In this document: in pieces, positions 1 through 7,761 of the stretch
How the letters are laid out: each line of letters begins with the position of its first letter
Numbering within the stretch: position 1 is the first letter of the stretch
The notes under the pieces: model-generated
What the model saw: the letters and a program-made list of their open reading frames with translations, nothing else
The model's database searches: none
What the model was told of the DNA's origin: nothing
Assembly (NCBI RefSeq): GCF_020171315.1
Contig: NZ_JAIUZP010000005.1
Coordinates: 1 to 64,000 of the forward strand
Length of the DNA stretch: 64,000 nucleotides
Reading direction: 5' to 3'
Source: Pseudooceanicola nanhaiensis
Lineage (GTDB): Bacteria; Pseudomonadota; Alphaproteobacteria; Rhodobacterales; Rhodobacteraceae
Position numbers and translations under genes: made by a program

Positions 1-53
1 TGCTCCTTCAGGATGCCAATGATCTGCTCTTCGCTGAAACGGCTTTTCCGCAT
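1..53 (-). CDS. IS3-family transposase OrfA, N-terminal fragment
   Basis: Seventeen codons are visible before the window edge, reading MRKSRFSEEQIIGILKE. This is the typical N-terminus of IS3-family OrfA, a small helix-turn-helix protein that binds the element ends and is joined to the DDE catalytic OrfB by programmed frameshifting. The ATG at 53-51 follows a GAGGAGACAG stretch that serves as ribosome binding site. The remainder lies outside the window, so intactness is unknown. Confidence 0.75.
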   Translation of the reverse strand, partial: MRKSRFSEEQIIGILKE

Positions 54-118
54 CGTCTGTCTCCTCGTTTGGAGAACAGGCTAACCTCAAACCGCGGACT
101 TTTCAGGGGAGCAGGTCA
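1..118 (-). mobile_element. End of an IS3-family insertion sequence (truncated by window edge)
   Basis: The stretch reads, on the minus strand, as an IS terminal end followed by a short leader and the start of a transposase gene. The outer end begins TGACCTGCTCCCC (rc of 106-118), which resembles terminal repeats I know from IS3-group elements. The leader of about 65 bases then leads into the OrfA start at 53. Only one end is visible, so element length, completeness and target duplication cannot be judged. Confidence 0.7.
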
Positions 119-684
119 ACGGGTCTCGGCCCAAAGCCGACCTTCGTACCAGACGTGGCAGATTGCCGGTGTCAGCCTTTTGCGGACTATCATAGCCGAT
201 CGCGGGGGCAAGGCCGTTGGCTGGAAGCGGTCGTTGGACGAGCATTGCAGCTTCGTTGCGACCGCCGCAGACCGCAGCGGGACGAACCTACCATTTTCCT
301 CGCTGCACGAAGGACGTGCGCCCCGCATGTAAGCAGTGGGTGCACAGACGTGTTCCGACGATGAAACTTCGACATCCAAGTAGCGATCAAGAAACCCCAT
401 TGCGAATCCAGCCGCTCAGCCCTCGGCGATCATGTACTCAGCTCGACTAATAAGGCCTCGCCTGTTTCATTTAACCACGTGCTCCAGAATCCAAGCGAAC
501 GCGACAAGCATAATCTCTCCCGAAGCCTGACGAAATTCAGTCACGCGGCGCGGCAAACAGAGGTAGGTTCCCGGAGACTACCAAGCAACATGAGGGACAC
601 TCGACCTGAATTTTCATCGCCGATAGGTGTGACAAGGTCGACTGCCTGTCTGCCTTTGGGTCGATTTGGCATAGGCGTCTTTGG
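119..684. other. Gene-free stretch between IS end and metallophosphoesterase gene
   Basis: I see no convincing gene here. Short open frames exist on both strands, but they overlap one another in several frames, lack ribosome binding sites and carry no recognisable motif. The first half (to about 450) is GC-rich and may be decayed coding sequence. The second half lies downstream of the minus-strand gene that ends at 685. Confidence 0.5.
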
Positions 685-3600
685 TCAGACGATCCGCGGA
701 AGTCCCGCCGCTTCGAGGCGAGCGTTGAAATAGCTACGGTCACGATTATCAGAGACGGACACCGCGTCCTTGGACGCTATCCGCGTAAGATTCTCGATGT
801 ATCGCTTCTCATTTGTCATCAAGCCTCGAATGCGCCAGATGAAGGAGCTATGGCGAAAAAGCGCATACAGATTGTCAACCTCACCTCTTTTCGCAAAGCT
901 CTTCCAAAGTATCCGGTGGCACCTGTCAAACAATGACGGGATTCTCTGGATGAACAAATATTGATATGCAGCGATTAGCTTGCTGTGATCGAGCTCGGAA
1001 ATTGAATCCCCGATTTTGAGGGCTCTTTCAGCGAAATCTACCGCTGCCCGGGCTTCGTTATAAATATTATCAGAGCTTCCCTTCGTATTAATGACGCTGC
1101 TAAGGTACTGCTCGGCAATTCCATCATCCTTGCTTTCCTTAGCGAGCAAGATCGCCAGATTGTTGGCAACAGTGTAGTACTTTTTATTCCTGGCCTCGCG
1201 CTCCAATGCCATGAGTTTTGACGTGCGTTGCTCTCCATCTGGCTCGGCCCCAACAATAATGCTTTGCGCTTGTATCTTTTTCGATCGCGCCTTAGATGCC
1301 TTGAGGAGTCTCTGCGCAAAGTCTATCGCCTTAGAGGTATCGTGGGATTGATATGCCAGTGCCAATTCCAAAAGGAGGGATTCTCGATCTGAGCGCCCGA
1401 GCTTCTCTAGATCGAGACCTTCCAGGATCTCGATCGATTTTTGGCGCTCACCTCCGATGCGGAGAGCTTTGCCGTAGTTCAAAGTGATGCGCTGGACCGT
1501 GTCGTAGGCCACGTTGGTTGGTGCAGTGTGGAGGAAGGCCGAGCAGAAGGCTGCTGCTCCGTAATAGTGCGATCCGGTCAGCAGTGCGGAACTATATGCG
1601 ACCGCAAGATGCATCAACGCGATCGTTTCATCTTTGCTCTCGTCCTGAAGCGATATCTTTAGAAGGCGAAGGAGAATGGCCGATGCATTCGTTATCTCGT
1701 GATGCGAGCATTTTGGACTGGAATACTTGCGTTCCGGCGGCCAACTAGTCGAACCTGCGCGCCAATTCGACCCAAAATACAATTCGGCGGCACGGCGATC
1801 GTGGCGCTCAAGCAATTCGTCGCTCATGTTGGCACGCACGACCTCGCGCACCGCACGCGGCACTGAAAGTATGCGTCGGGTTTCCACGACACTCTGGGGC
1901 TCAAGGCCGGGCAGCGTGGTGGCAGTTATAAGTGCGCGCTGCATAAGTTCTGTGGCGTTGTCTGGGTAGAAACCATGGACGCCGTTGAAGCGTTTAATGT
2001 GTTCGAACTGCGCTCCGTGGGGAAAGGTGGACAGTACTTGGAGCATCGACCGCGCGCGTTGAAGCATGGGGTCTTCTGCGTTGCCGAGCTCCTCAACAGC
2101 CCGAACGAGCGTTGGTGAGCGCGTCGCGATTGACGGGTCTGCACCCTCCTGGTGGCCTGCAATTAGTTCGGAAAGAGTGACCACCTTCAATGACTTCAGA
2201 ATGCGGTCAACCTGATCGGGAACACCGCCAGTCAGATCGTAAACCTGACTGACTACGGGCGGTTCCGCCAGATTCTGGCCACCATTGGAGTGGTGGAGTA
2301 TGTAGGTCTTCAGGTCTGCCTCGTCCAATGCGCGGATCTCAACCTTGCCGAACTGCTCGTTTGCAGGATTAGACCGAGTTCGCATGATGATAACGAGCGA
2401 TGGGCAGTAATCGAGCACAACGCGTGCGAGGTCCTCTAGACCTTTTTCACGAGGAAGAGCGCCCTGTGGGCGGTCGCCGAGGGAGATGTCATCGAGGAGC
2501 AGAACATAGTTAGATTGCGCGAGTTCTTCCGAGAGTTCCTGTATCTTAATGCCAATCTTGGCTTCGATCTCCTGTTCAAGGTCCTCACCGGAGAGAGGAA
2601 TCTCGCTGAGGTCGAGCCGCACTATCGACTTGTCTGCCATCGAAGCCCCTTCGAGTATAGACGAGACGAATTCGTCGGAGCTTAATCCCCAATCCGCCAC
2701 GATCCAAAGGCCGCGCTTGCCGAGCGCATGGCGGGCGGCGGCTTGCTCGACGGTTCGGACGTGAGCGTGTGGTCCCGAGGGCAGGAGATGGTGTCCGAAG
2801 CGCGCAACCAACGCTTGTGGCTCTGATGTGGAAGTTGCAGCGAAGATTTTTGGCTTCGGAACCGCCGGGGATTGAGACATCGCGACCGGAGCGGCACTGT
2901 CCGCGGACCGTTCGACCTTCTTTGTCTGGAGTGTTAAGCTAGTCGAAATGTTGTCTGGGAGATGGAAGTTGTGATCTGGAGCCATCTTCCCCTGCCCGCC
3001 TCGCGAGACCATGAAAGTCCGTGGCCAAATCCTTAATTTACGGCCGCTAGCGGTGACAGCCAGTTCGCCAGCGCTGTAGCCATGTATCCGTCGGGTAGAA
3101 TTATCGGGCAGATACTCGAGCCCGAACAAGGAGGGCGACTGGAAGATAGTCTTCGGCGTCGATCCCATTACGGAGAGGCTGCTGTGCTCGGGTTCGTGCA
3201 TATGTCCAAATAGGTGAATGTCGAACCGTCCAGGTGCGGCGATCTCTGCGTTCCATTTGGCCTTGCTTTCGGCGCCGAGCCAATCGACAGGCTGATGGGT
3301 GACAAGGATGTTGAAGTCGTTTGCCCGGCACCAGCCTTCCGCTTCTGGCAGCATAGAAGAGAGTTGTGAATGATCTATATGCAGGTCGCCTGCCTTGGCT
3401 TCATGAGTCAGTTGGAGCCAAGTTGAATTCAGGCCGACAATCCCGACCTGGTGTCCGTTGACCTCGACGCGAGCGACCTGGTCGCCAGGCAGGTAACCGT
3501 GAACGACGTCCAGCACCGGGATGCCGGTGGCGGCGAGGCCCGCTTGCCACAAGCGGTAATTTTCAAACGCGTTGTTTATTACTTTGCGGTAATGGCTGTC

Positions 3601-3978
3601 CGGGTTGTTAAGAAATTCGTCCCTTACCGTCTTGTTGGTGTGCCACTGACCGAGCAGCATAACTTCCATCCCTTTTGCGGCAGGGCGTACAAGGTCGTGA
3701 TTTCCCGGGACGGCGATGAATTTCGGGTGGCATCCGAGTTCGGCGAGTTTGCCGTAGAGTTCGAGAAGAGCTTCAGTTGCGCCCTCGAACTCCGCTGGGT
3801 TGCCGCTCTGGACGATATCGCCAGAGAAGACCAATAAATCCCAAGGCCCGGACTGCTTATGGAGAAGCGCTAGGTCATCGTAGAGATGATGCTTTAGGTT
3901 CGACCAAAGTGGAGCCTGCCCTTTCATGCCGAAATGAAGGTCGGAAATGTGTAGCCATCGGAAGGAGAATTCGGACAT
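685..3978 (-). CDS. Calcineurin-like metallophosphoesterase fused to a STAND-like NTPase and helical repeat region; candidate defence protein
   Basis: A protein of 1,097 residues. Residues 1-270 are a metallophosphoesterase domain with all five metal-binding motifs: DLH (13-15), GD (53-54), GNHD (92-95), TH (227-228) and GHMH (258-261). After a linker (about 340-400) comes an NTPase-like region: a P-loop position at 425-438 that lacks the glycine-lysine signature, a clear Walker B strand YVLLLDDIS (491-499), an arginine sensor segment IIMRTR (530-535) and a GGVPDQV motif (584-590) like the GxP motif of STAND/NB-ARC proteins. The rest (about 610-1097) is helical and TPR-like. I chose the start at 3978 because the phosphoesterase fold begins within eight residues of it; an in-frame ATG 54 bases upstream would add only a basic extension. 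The effector-NTPase-repeat order is that of STAND immune sensors, so a phage-defence role is inferred, not shown. Confidence 0.8.
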   Translation of the reverse strand: MSEFSFRWLHISDLHFGMKGQAPLWSNLKHHLYDDLALLHKQSGPWDLLVFSGDIVQSGNPAEFEGATEALLELYGKLAELGCHPKFIAVPGNHDLVRPAAKGMEVMLLGQWHTNKTVRDEFLNNPDSHYRKVINNAFENYRLWQAGLAATGIPVLDVVHGYLPGDQVARVEVNGHQVGIVGLNSTWLQLTHEAKAGDLHIDHSQLSSMLPEAEGWCRANDFNILVTHQPVDWLGAESKAKWNAEIAAPGRFDIHLFGHMHEPEHSSLSVMGSTPKTIFQSPSLFGLEYLPDNSTRRIHGYSAGELAVTASGRKLRIWPRTFMVSRGGQGKMAPDHNFHLPDNISTSLTLQTKKVERSADSAAPVAMSQSPAVPKPKIFAATSTSEPQALVARFGHHLLPSGPHAHVRTVEQAAARHALGKRGLWIVADWGLSSDEFVSSILEGASMADKSIVRLDLSEIPLSGEDLEQEIEAKIGIKIQELSEELAQSNYVLLLDDISLGDRPQGALPREKGLEDLARVVLDYCPSLVIIMRTRSNPANEQFGKVEIRALDEADLKTYILHHSNGGQNLAEPPVVSQVYDLTGGVPDQVDRILKSLKVVTLSELIAGHQEGADPSIATRSPTLVRAVEELGNAEDPMLQRARSMLQVLSTFPHGAQFEHIKRFNGVHGFYPDNATELMQRALITATTLPGLEPQSVVETRRILSVPRAVREVVRANMSDELLERHDRRAAELYFGSNWRAGSTSWPPERKYSSPKCSHHEITNASAILLRLLKISLQDESKDETIALMHLAVAYSSALLTGSHYYGAAAFCSAFLHTAPTNVAYDTVQRITLNYGKALRIGGERQKSIEILEGLDLEKLGRSDRESLLLELALAYQSHDTSKAIDFAQRLLKASKARSKKIQAQSIIVGAEPDGEQRTSKLMALEREARNKKYYTVANNLAILLAKESKDDGIAEQYLSSVINTKGSSDNIYNEARAAVDFAERALKIGDSISELDHSKLIAAYQYLFIQRIPSLFDRCHRILWKSFAKRGEVDNLYALFRHSSFIWRIRGLMTNEKRYIENLTRIASKDAVSVSDNRDRSYFNARLEAAGLPRIV

Positions 3979-4522
3979 ACGTCGCTTTCGGAAAACTGAG
4001 CAGCGAAACCTGCGGACTGATCGCGCGAACAATAGGGAACTGCCGTACCCTGCTCAAGGGGGACGTCCCCGTAGCGTATTCATCACTAACGGTATTCGCT
4101 ATGGGAGCCGTTGAGTGTCCGCCTCCGTCAATGCCGCCGCTCAGCGTAGTTAGATCGCGACCGTCAGCAAAGAGCCCGGACCTCCGGAAATCCCTGGGAC
4201 GGACATCAACCACCCAGGTTAGCTTTCCGCCCTTCATGTCGGCACCTGGCGTGACGCTGCGCCTGGCACGAATGTCGTGGAAGGGCTGCGACCGGACATC
4301 CGCCGCTCTTGGCACGAACGGAAGCAAAGGGCCAGTAGCGGCAGGGGACGCTGTTCGAACCTCCCAGAAACTATTTCGGTACCTGCACCGTTCAGTTCAA
4401 CTGGGCGGAGACTTGGACCGACAGCCACCGCACCTCGCCGTGCCATCCGCACCCGTGCTTTGAAAAGCGCCGCCATAGGCTGAAGCTCCCATTGTGGCCT
4501 TGGACGGTCAATCGTCCTTAGA
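3979..4522. other. Gene-free stretch, possible promoter region of the metallophosphoesterase gene
   Basis: There is no supportable gene. Overlapping open frames on both strands have arginine- and serine-rich compositions typical of out-of-frame GC-rich DNA. The part next to 3978 must hold the promoter of the large minus-strand gene, but I could not fix a convincing -35/-10 pair. The stretch also follows the 3' end of the secreted-protein gene that ends at 4523. Confidence 0.4.
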
Positions 4523-5026
4523 CTAGCGTCTCGTGCTACTCGAAGTAAGTCTCTCAATAATAGGCTCAACTTGCTCGACTAGAGCATAGCACGCCGCCCC
4601 GTCATTGGCCCAAAGCTGGCTTTCCAGAGAGTCACCCAGCCCAAGGCTCTGAGATGAGAGAGCTCCAAGGTATTTTGGGATCATGCCGTTTCGACTATCC
4701 AGTGCTTCGTCCACCGCATCTCTGTCAGACTTGTTCTCCAACACCGTACGGACGATCGTGGATGACAAGAGCAAGCCGTCGGAATTCTTTTCAGTTTGCT
4801 TGAGAATGCGGCGGAGCCGTGTTTCGGTCTCTTGATCCTGAAATTTCATAAGCTCTTCCGAAATCAAGGAATGCATCGCGGAATAGAAAGCGGAGCAGCG
4901 AGTCATTTGATAAGCAAGTGTGTCTACGGTCAAATCGGGTAGTGGCTCAAGGGCTTGCGCTCGCGCCGACAACGGATAGCTTACGAACAATGCGAACAAT
5001 AACATAGAAATGTACTGAAAGAGCAT
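4523..5026 (-). CDS. Small exported protein of unknown function
   Basis: A 167-residue protein that I do not recognise. The first 23 residues form a Sec signal peptide: a hydrophobic core (about 8-18), then SARA, with probable cleavage after A23 before QALEP. The mature part is mostly helical and charged, with two cysteines, one in TRCSAFYSAM and one in GAACYALVE, which could pair in the periplasm. The start at 5026 is supported by a GAGAGG ribosome binding site about seven bases upstream. The gene is divergent from the P-loop protein gene at 5194, with 167 bases between them, and lies upstream of the metallophosphoesterase gene on the same strand. Its position in accessory DNA suggests acquisition by transfer. 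Confidence 0.65.
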   Translation of the reverse strand: MLFQYISMLLFALFVSYPLSARAQALEPLPDLTVDTLAYQMTRCSAFYSAMHSLISEELMKFQDQETETRLRRILKQTEKNSDGLLLSSTIVRTVLENKSDRDAVDEALDSRNGMIPKYLGALSSQSLGLGDSLESQLWANDGAACYALVEQVEPIIERLTSSSTRR

Positions 5027-5193
5027 GTCGAACCTCTCGTGTAGCCGCTTTCTTGGCATACTACCGGGCACGAAAGGCCAAGCGAAGTCGCCCTCTTCGC
5101 GCCGGATTGAGCTTGTCGTCCTTCAGTCATGCGCCGGAAGTTGCTGGATGCAGTTGTTATGATAACATCAACTTTGGGAGGCACAAGTTTAGC

Positions 5194-6699
5194 ATGTTCT
5201 ACAAAATATCCGGCAGTGTAGGGTCCGGGAAGACTCAAGCCGTCCTTGAACATATCAGAGACAACCTCGGCGTGGGTTACATATTGGTCGCACCTACCAT
5301 AATGCTATGCGAAGAGGTCTACAAACGAGCGCTCAAAGTCCTCGTAAACCACCCCGAGTACATCAACAACGGCCCGCTTCGTTTGATCGTCACAGACGAA
5401 CAGAAAGATGAAGGCGTATATCAAAGAGCGGTCAAAGCCTGCGATGACTTTGACGATGCGACCCCGCCGATCATAATCCTGACCACGAAGACATTTGAGT
5501 ATTTGGTTGATCACCTTCAAGACCATTTTAAAGCCAGATTCGATGTTTTTATTGATGAAGGCCTCCCACCGATCCGGCTGGTTAGATTTGCGCCCGGCGA
5601 CAAGAGTAGCTACCTAGACTTTTTATCCATTAATGAAAACCATCTAGCCACACCAGCTAACGGTAAGCGTGAGATTCTTGAATGGGCGGCATTCACACCC
5701 AATAAGCTTTATGGGCAACAGTTGGACCATCTTAACACCGCTCCTTTTCGGGACATCGCCGAACTCGTTCTCAGCCCCCACTTTGACGCCTTCTTATGGG
5801 AAACCGATAAGTCCATTGAGGTTATCGGTGTTTTTTCACCACAAAAACTGTTGCCCTTTCGCTCTATAACGCTCGTCGTCGCAATCTTCGAGCGAACCCT
5901 ACTCCCGCTACTCTGGGAGAAGCGCTATGGTATCAGTTTCGAGAATTCTCCTGCAGCAGCAAACTTGTTCGATGCTCATACCGCCAAGGGCGCACAAATG
6001 GCCGTTTGGCATGTTCTCTGTGAAGGCGACTTGCCTAGCAAAAACAACTTAGAGCGAAATTTTGAAACCCACGAAACCAACGAACCAGATCCACGAAAGC
6101 AAGTGATCTTTGAGGCGGCACGTCAAATCAATGCGCGTTTTCCTGACGGTGCTTATTGCTGGGCGGCCAATACAAGTTTCAAAAACACTGACAGTGTCTT
6201 GGAAGGCAAAAGGATGCCAGCCAACAGCTCTGGTCTCAACGAATACAAGAACTTCGACACAGTGGTTTCGTTGGTCTGCATCAATCCCCCTCCTTGGGCG
6301 AAGCATCGAATGCTTGAGCTTTTCGATCTTGACCAAGACCAGCTTTACGAACTTTGGAGATTTTCCCACACATATCAAACGATTGGACGTTGCTCTCTAA
6401 GAGTTCGAGAGAGAGAAAACCCGATCAATGTTGTCGTCACCTCAAGCTTTTGCGCGGACCAAGTCTTGAATTTGTTTGAGGGGGCTACGAAGAAGGGACA
6501 GATCACCAACCTTCCGAGATTGAGCAAACTTGCGCACCACGAGAAAGTAACGTTGGGCATCGGCATAAATTATACGAAACAGGATAACACTGCATACTCA
6601 AAGTATCGGAGCCGGTTGAAAAAAAAGGGACAAGAACCGATGGAGAAGCACGAGTGGTACGAAGAACATAGAAAACCTCAACTCGCGAAGAAAGGGTAA
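5194..6699 (+). CDS. P-loop NTPase resembling a DEAD-like helicase
   Basis: A 501-residue protein beginning MFYKISGSVGSGKT, with a perfect Walker A (GSVGSGKT, 7-14) almost at the N-terminus. It has a helicase motif Ia-like VAPTIMLCEE (32-41), a TTKTFEYL segment (97-104), a Walker B with DE (DVFIDEGLP, 117-125) and, near residue 394, YQTIGRCSLR, which resembles helicase motif VI (QxxGRxxR). The middle (about 130-330) matches nothing I recognise. The start at 5194 is preferred over upstream in-frame codons because a GGGAGG ribosome binding site precedes it and the P-loop follows at once. The C-terminus is lysine-rich, which suggests nucleic-acid binding. Genes of this sort occur on phages and plasmids, so a mobile-element replication or defence role is possible. 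A+T content is higher than in the core genes. Confidence 0.65.
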   Translation: MFYKISGSVGSGKTQAVLEHIRDNLGVGYILVAPTIMLCEEVYKRALKVLVNHPEYINNGPLRLIVTDEQKDEGVYQRAVKACDDFDDATPPIIILTTKTFEYLVDHLQDHFKARFDVFIDEGLPPIRLVRFAPGDKSSYLDFLSINENHLATPANGKREILEWAAFTPNKLYGQQLDHLNTAPFRDIAELVLSPHFDAFLWETDKSIEVIGVFSPQKLLPFRSITLVVAIFERTLLPLLWEKRYGISFENSPAAANLFDAHTAKGAQMAVWHVLCEGDLPSKNNLERNFETHETNEPDPRKQVIFEAARQINARFPDGAYCWAANTSFKNTDSVLEGKRMPANSSGLNEYKNFDTVVSLVCINPPPWAKHRMLELFDLDQDQLYELWRFSHTYQTIGRCSLRVRERENPINVVVTSSFCADQVLNLFEGATKKGQITNLPRLSKLAHHEKVTLGIGINYTKQDNTAYSKYRSRLKKKGQEPMEKHEWYEEHRKPQLAKKG

Positions 6700-7360
6700 C
6701 ACGCCCTCTTTTATATAAGTCTAATGTTACCCCTATCATATTGGTTCATCTATTCCCACTGCCATACCTTGCAAGCCGGACCTAACCGCCACAGCACCCT
6801 AGCTTTCTAAGTTAAATCATTGATACTCATACCACTTTCTTCGTTAGTACATATCGTTCTTTTGCCGAAGGCGTCTACTTGAGAGCGCCCGTTACCCCAC
6901 CATCATCGGGTATTTCTAAGACCTTCCTGTGAAGCGTCCTAAGGCCCCACCACTGACATTCGCAGAGGACTTTGCAAGGGTCCATTCTCGAGTTTTCAGT
7001 GAGAAAATATTCCGCTTCGTTTCACCTTATCACAAGGGGCTCGCCCCCCTTGCCCCCTTTCATTCTAGACATCAACGACAACTCTGAAATGCAGGTGCTT
7101 CCATCAATGACCATGAAGTGAATTTATTCATAATCACAATGCCTTAGCCCTACAGTCACAGTGACTGGCGTGTGACCAGTTGCCCGAGGCGTAATCCGTT
7201 CGTTTTGTAGTACTGACTCTCCGATTTTTTGACGGAAAATACTTTGAACTGCCTCTGCGCGATCAAGGCACGAGAGGCTCTCAGTTCGCAATATCTGGGC
7301 ACGGCTAAGTACGTAGCTCTTACAGCGTACTTTCGTTGACCTAGGAACCCTAGAACGAGT

Positions 7361-7390
7361 GCCGCTGTTGCTCAGCTGGTAGAGCACGTC
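7361..7390 (+). repeat. Inverted partial copy of the 5' half of tRNA-Thr
   Basis: These 30 bases match the acceptor 5' strand, D-arm and first anticodon-stem bases of the tRNA-Thr gene at 7610-7685 at 29 of 30 positions, but on the opposite strand. After 7390 the similarity stops: the next bases form an unrelated short stem (CTCGCT/AGCGAG) and there is no T-arm or 3' acceptor strand. It cannot be a functional tRNA. Integration and excision events at the tRNA gene are a reasonable cause. Confidence 0.75.
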
Positions 7391-7515
7391 CTCGCTCTAT
7401 AGCGAGCAGGTCGAGTGAAACGAGACCATTCAAAATGATGGGCACTGCATCCGTACATGCCCACGAGAAGCCCGACATGCTCATGGGTTCAAGCTGGATA
7501 CCCAAGGCATCCGGC

Positions 7516-7543
7516 TGTGACAACTGTGACAGAAGTTGTGACA
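7516..7543 (+). repeat. Three TGTGACA direct repeats
   Basis: The heptamer TGTGACA occurs at 7516, 7525 and 7537, with steps of 9 and 12 bases. Short spaced repeats of this kind can be protein-binding sites such as recombinase arms, an operator or weak iterons. No adjacent gene tells which. Confidence 0.35.
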
Positions 7544-7609
7544 AAACACGTTAACTGATACACTCACTGTGCACGTAACACGGTAAGTGCCTCATTTTTC
7601 AGGGAAGAG

Positions 7610-7685
7610 TGGTGCCGCTGAAGGGACTCGAACCCCCGACCCCATCATTACGAATGACGTGCTCTACCAGCTGAGCTACAGCGGC
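7610..7685 (-). tRNA. tRNA-Thr (anticodon CGU)
   Basis: The minus strand folds as a complete cloverleaf of 76 bases. The acceptor stem is GCCGCTG/CAGCGGC, the D-arm GCTC/GAGC, and the anticodon stem CGTCA/TGATG has one G-T pair around the loop TTCGTAA, giving anticodon CGT, which reads threonine ACG codons. The T-arm carries TTCGAGT, the discriminator base is A, and the CCA end is encoded (TGG at 7610-7612 on the plus strand). Adenine at position 37 makes it a t6A substrate of the TsaD/TsaE system encoded later in this window. Its 3' end borders the accessory stretch, so it is the likely integration site. Confidence 0.97.
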
Positions 7686-7761
7686 ACTCTTCTCTCTGAT
7701 AGGCCGAAAACGACCCCTCGTGGGGCGGGGCTATAACACCCCGCCGAAGGTTGGAAAAGGG

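Larger units (their letters stand above)
6700..7609. other. Gene-poor AT-rich stretch between the P-loop gene and tRNA-Thr
   Basis: About 900 bases with no supportable gene. It holds a short GC-rich hairpin near 7031-7050 (AAGGGG/CCCCTT), an inverted partial copy of the adjacent tRNA-Thr gene (7361-7390), and three copies of TGTGACA (7516-7543). Short open frames on the minus strand (7124-7387 and 7350-7544) lack ribosome binding sites and known motifs. It reads like the worn edge of an integrated element. Confidence 0.5.

Noticed and set aside
69-450. Several short open frames beside the IS end.
   Set aside because: They begin inside the IS leader or overlap each other on both strands without ribosome binding sites or motifs.
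3875-4463. Overlapping open frames on both strands before the metallophosphoesterase start.
   Set aside because: Composition and lack of start signals indicate chance frames; they overlap the real gene's 5' end.
7124-7387. Minus-strand open frame of 87 codons and an overlapping 64-codon frame (7350-7544) near the tRNA boundary.
   Set aside because: No ribosome binding site, no recognisable domain, and both run through the tRNA-like fragment, which suggests incidental openness. I cannot exclude a worn gene end.
7359-7440. A second functional tRNA gene.
   Set aside because: Only the 5' half matches; no 7-base anticodon loop on a matching stem and no T-arm or 3' acceptor strand can be folded.
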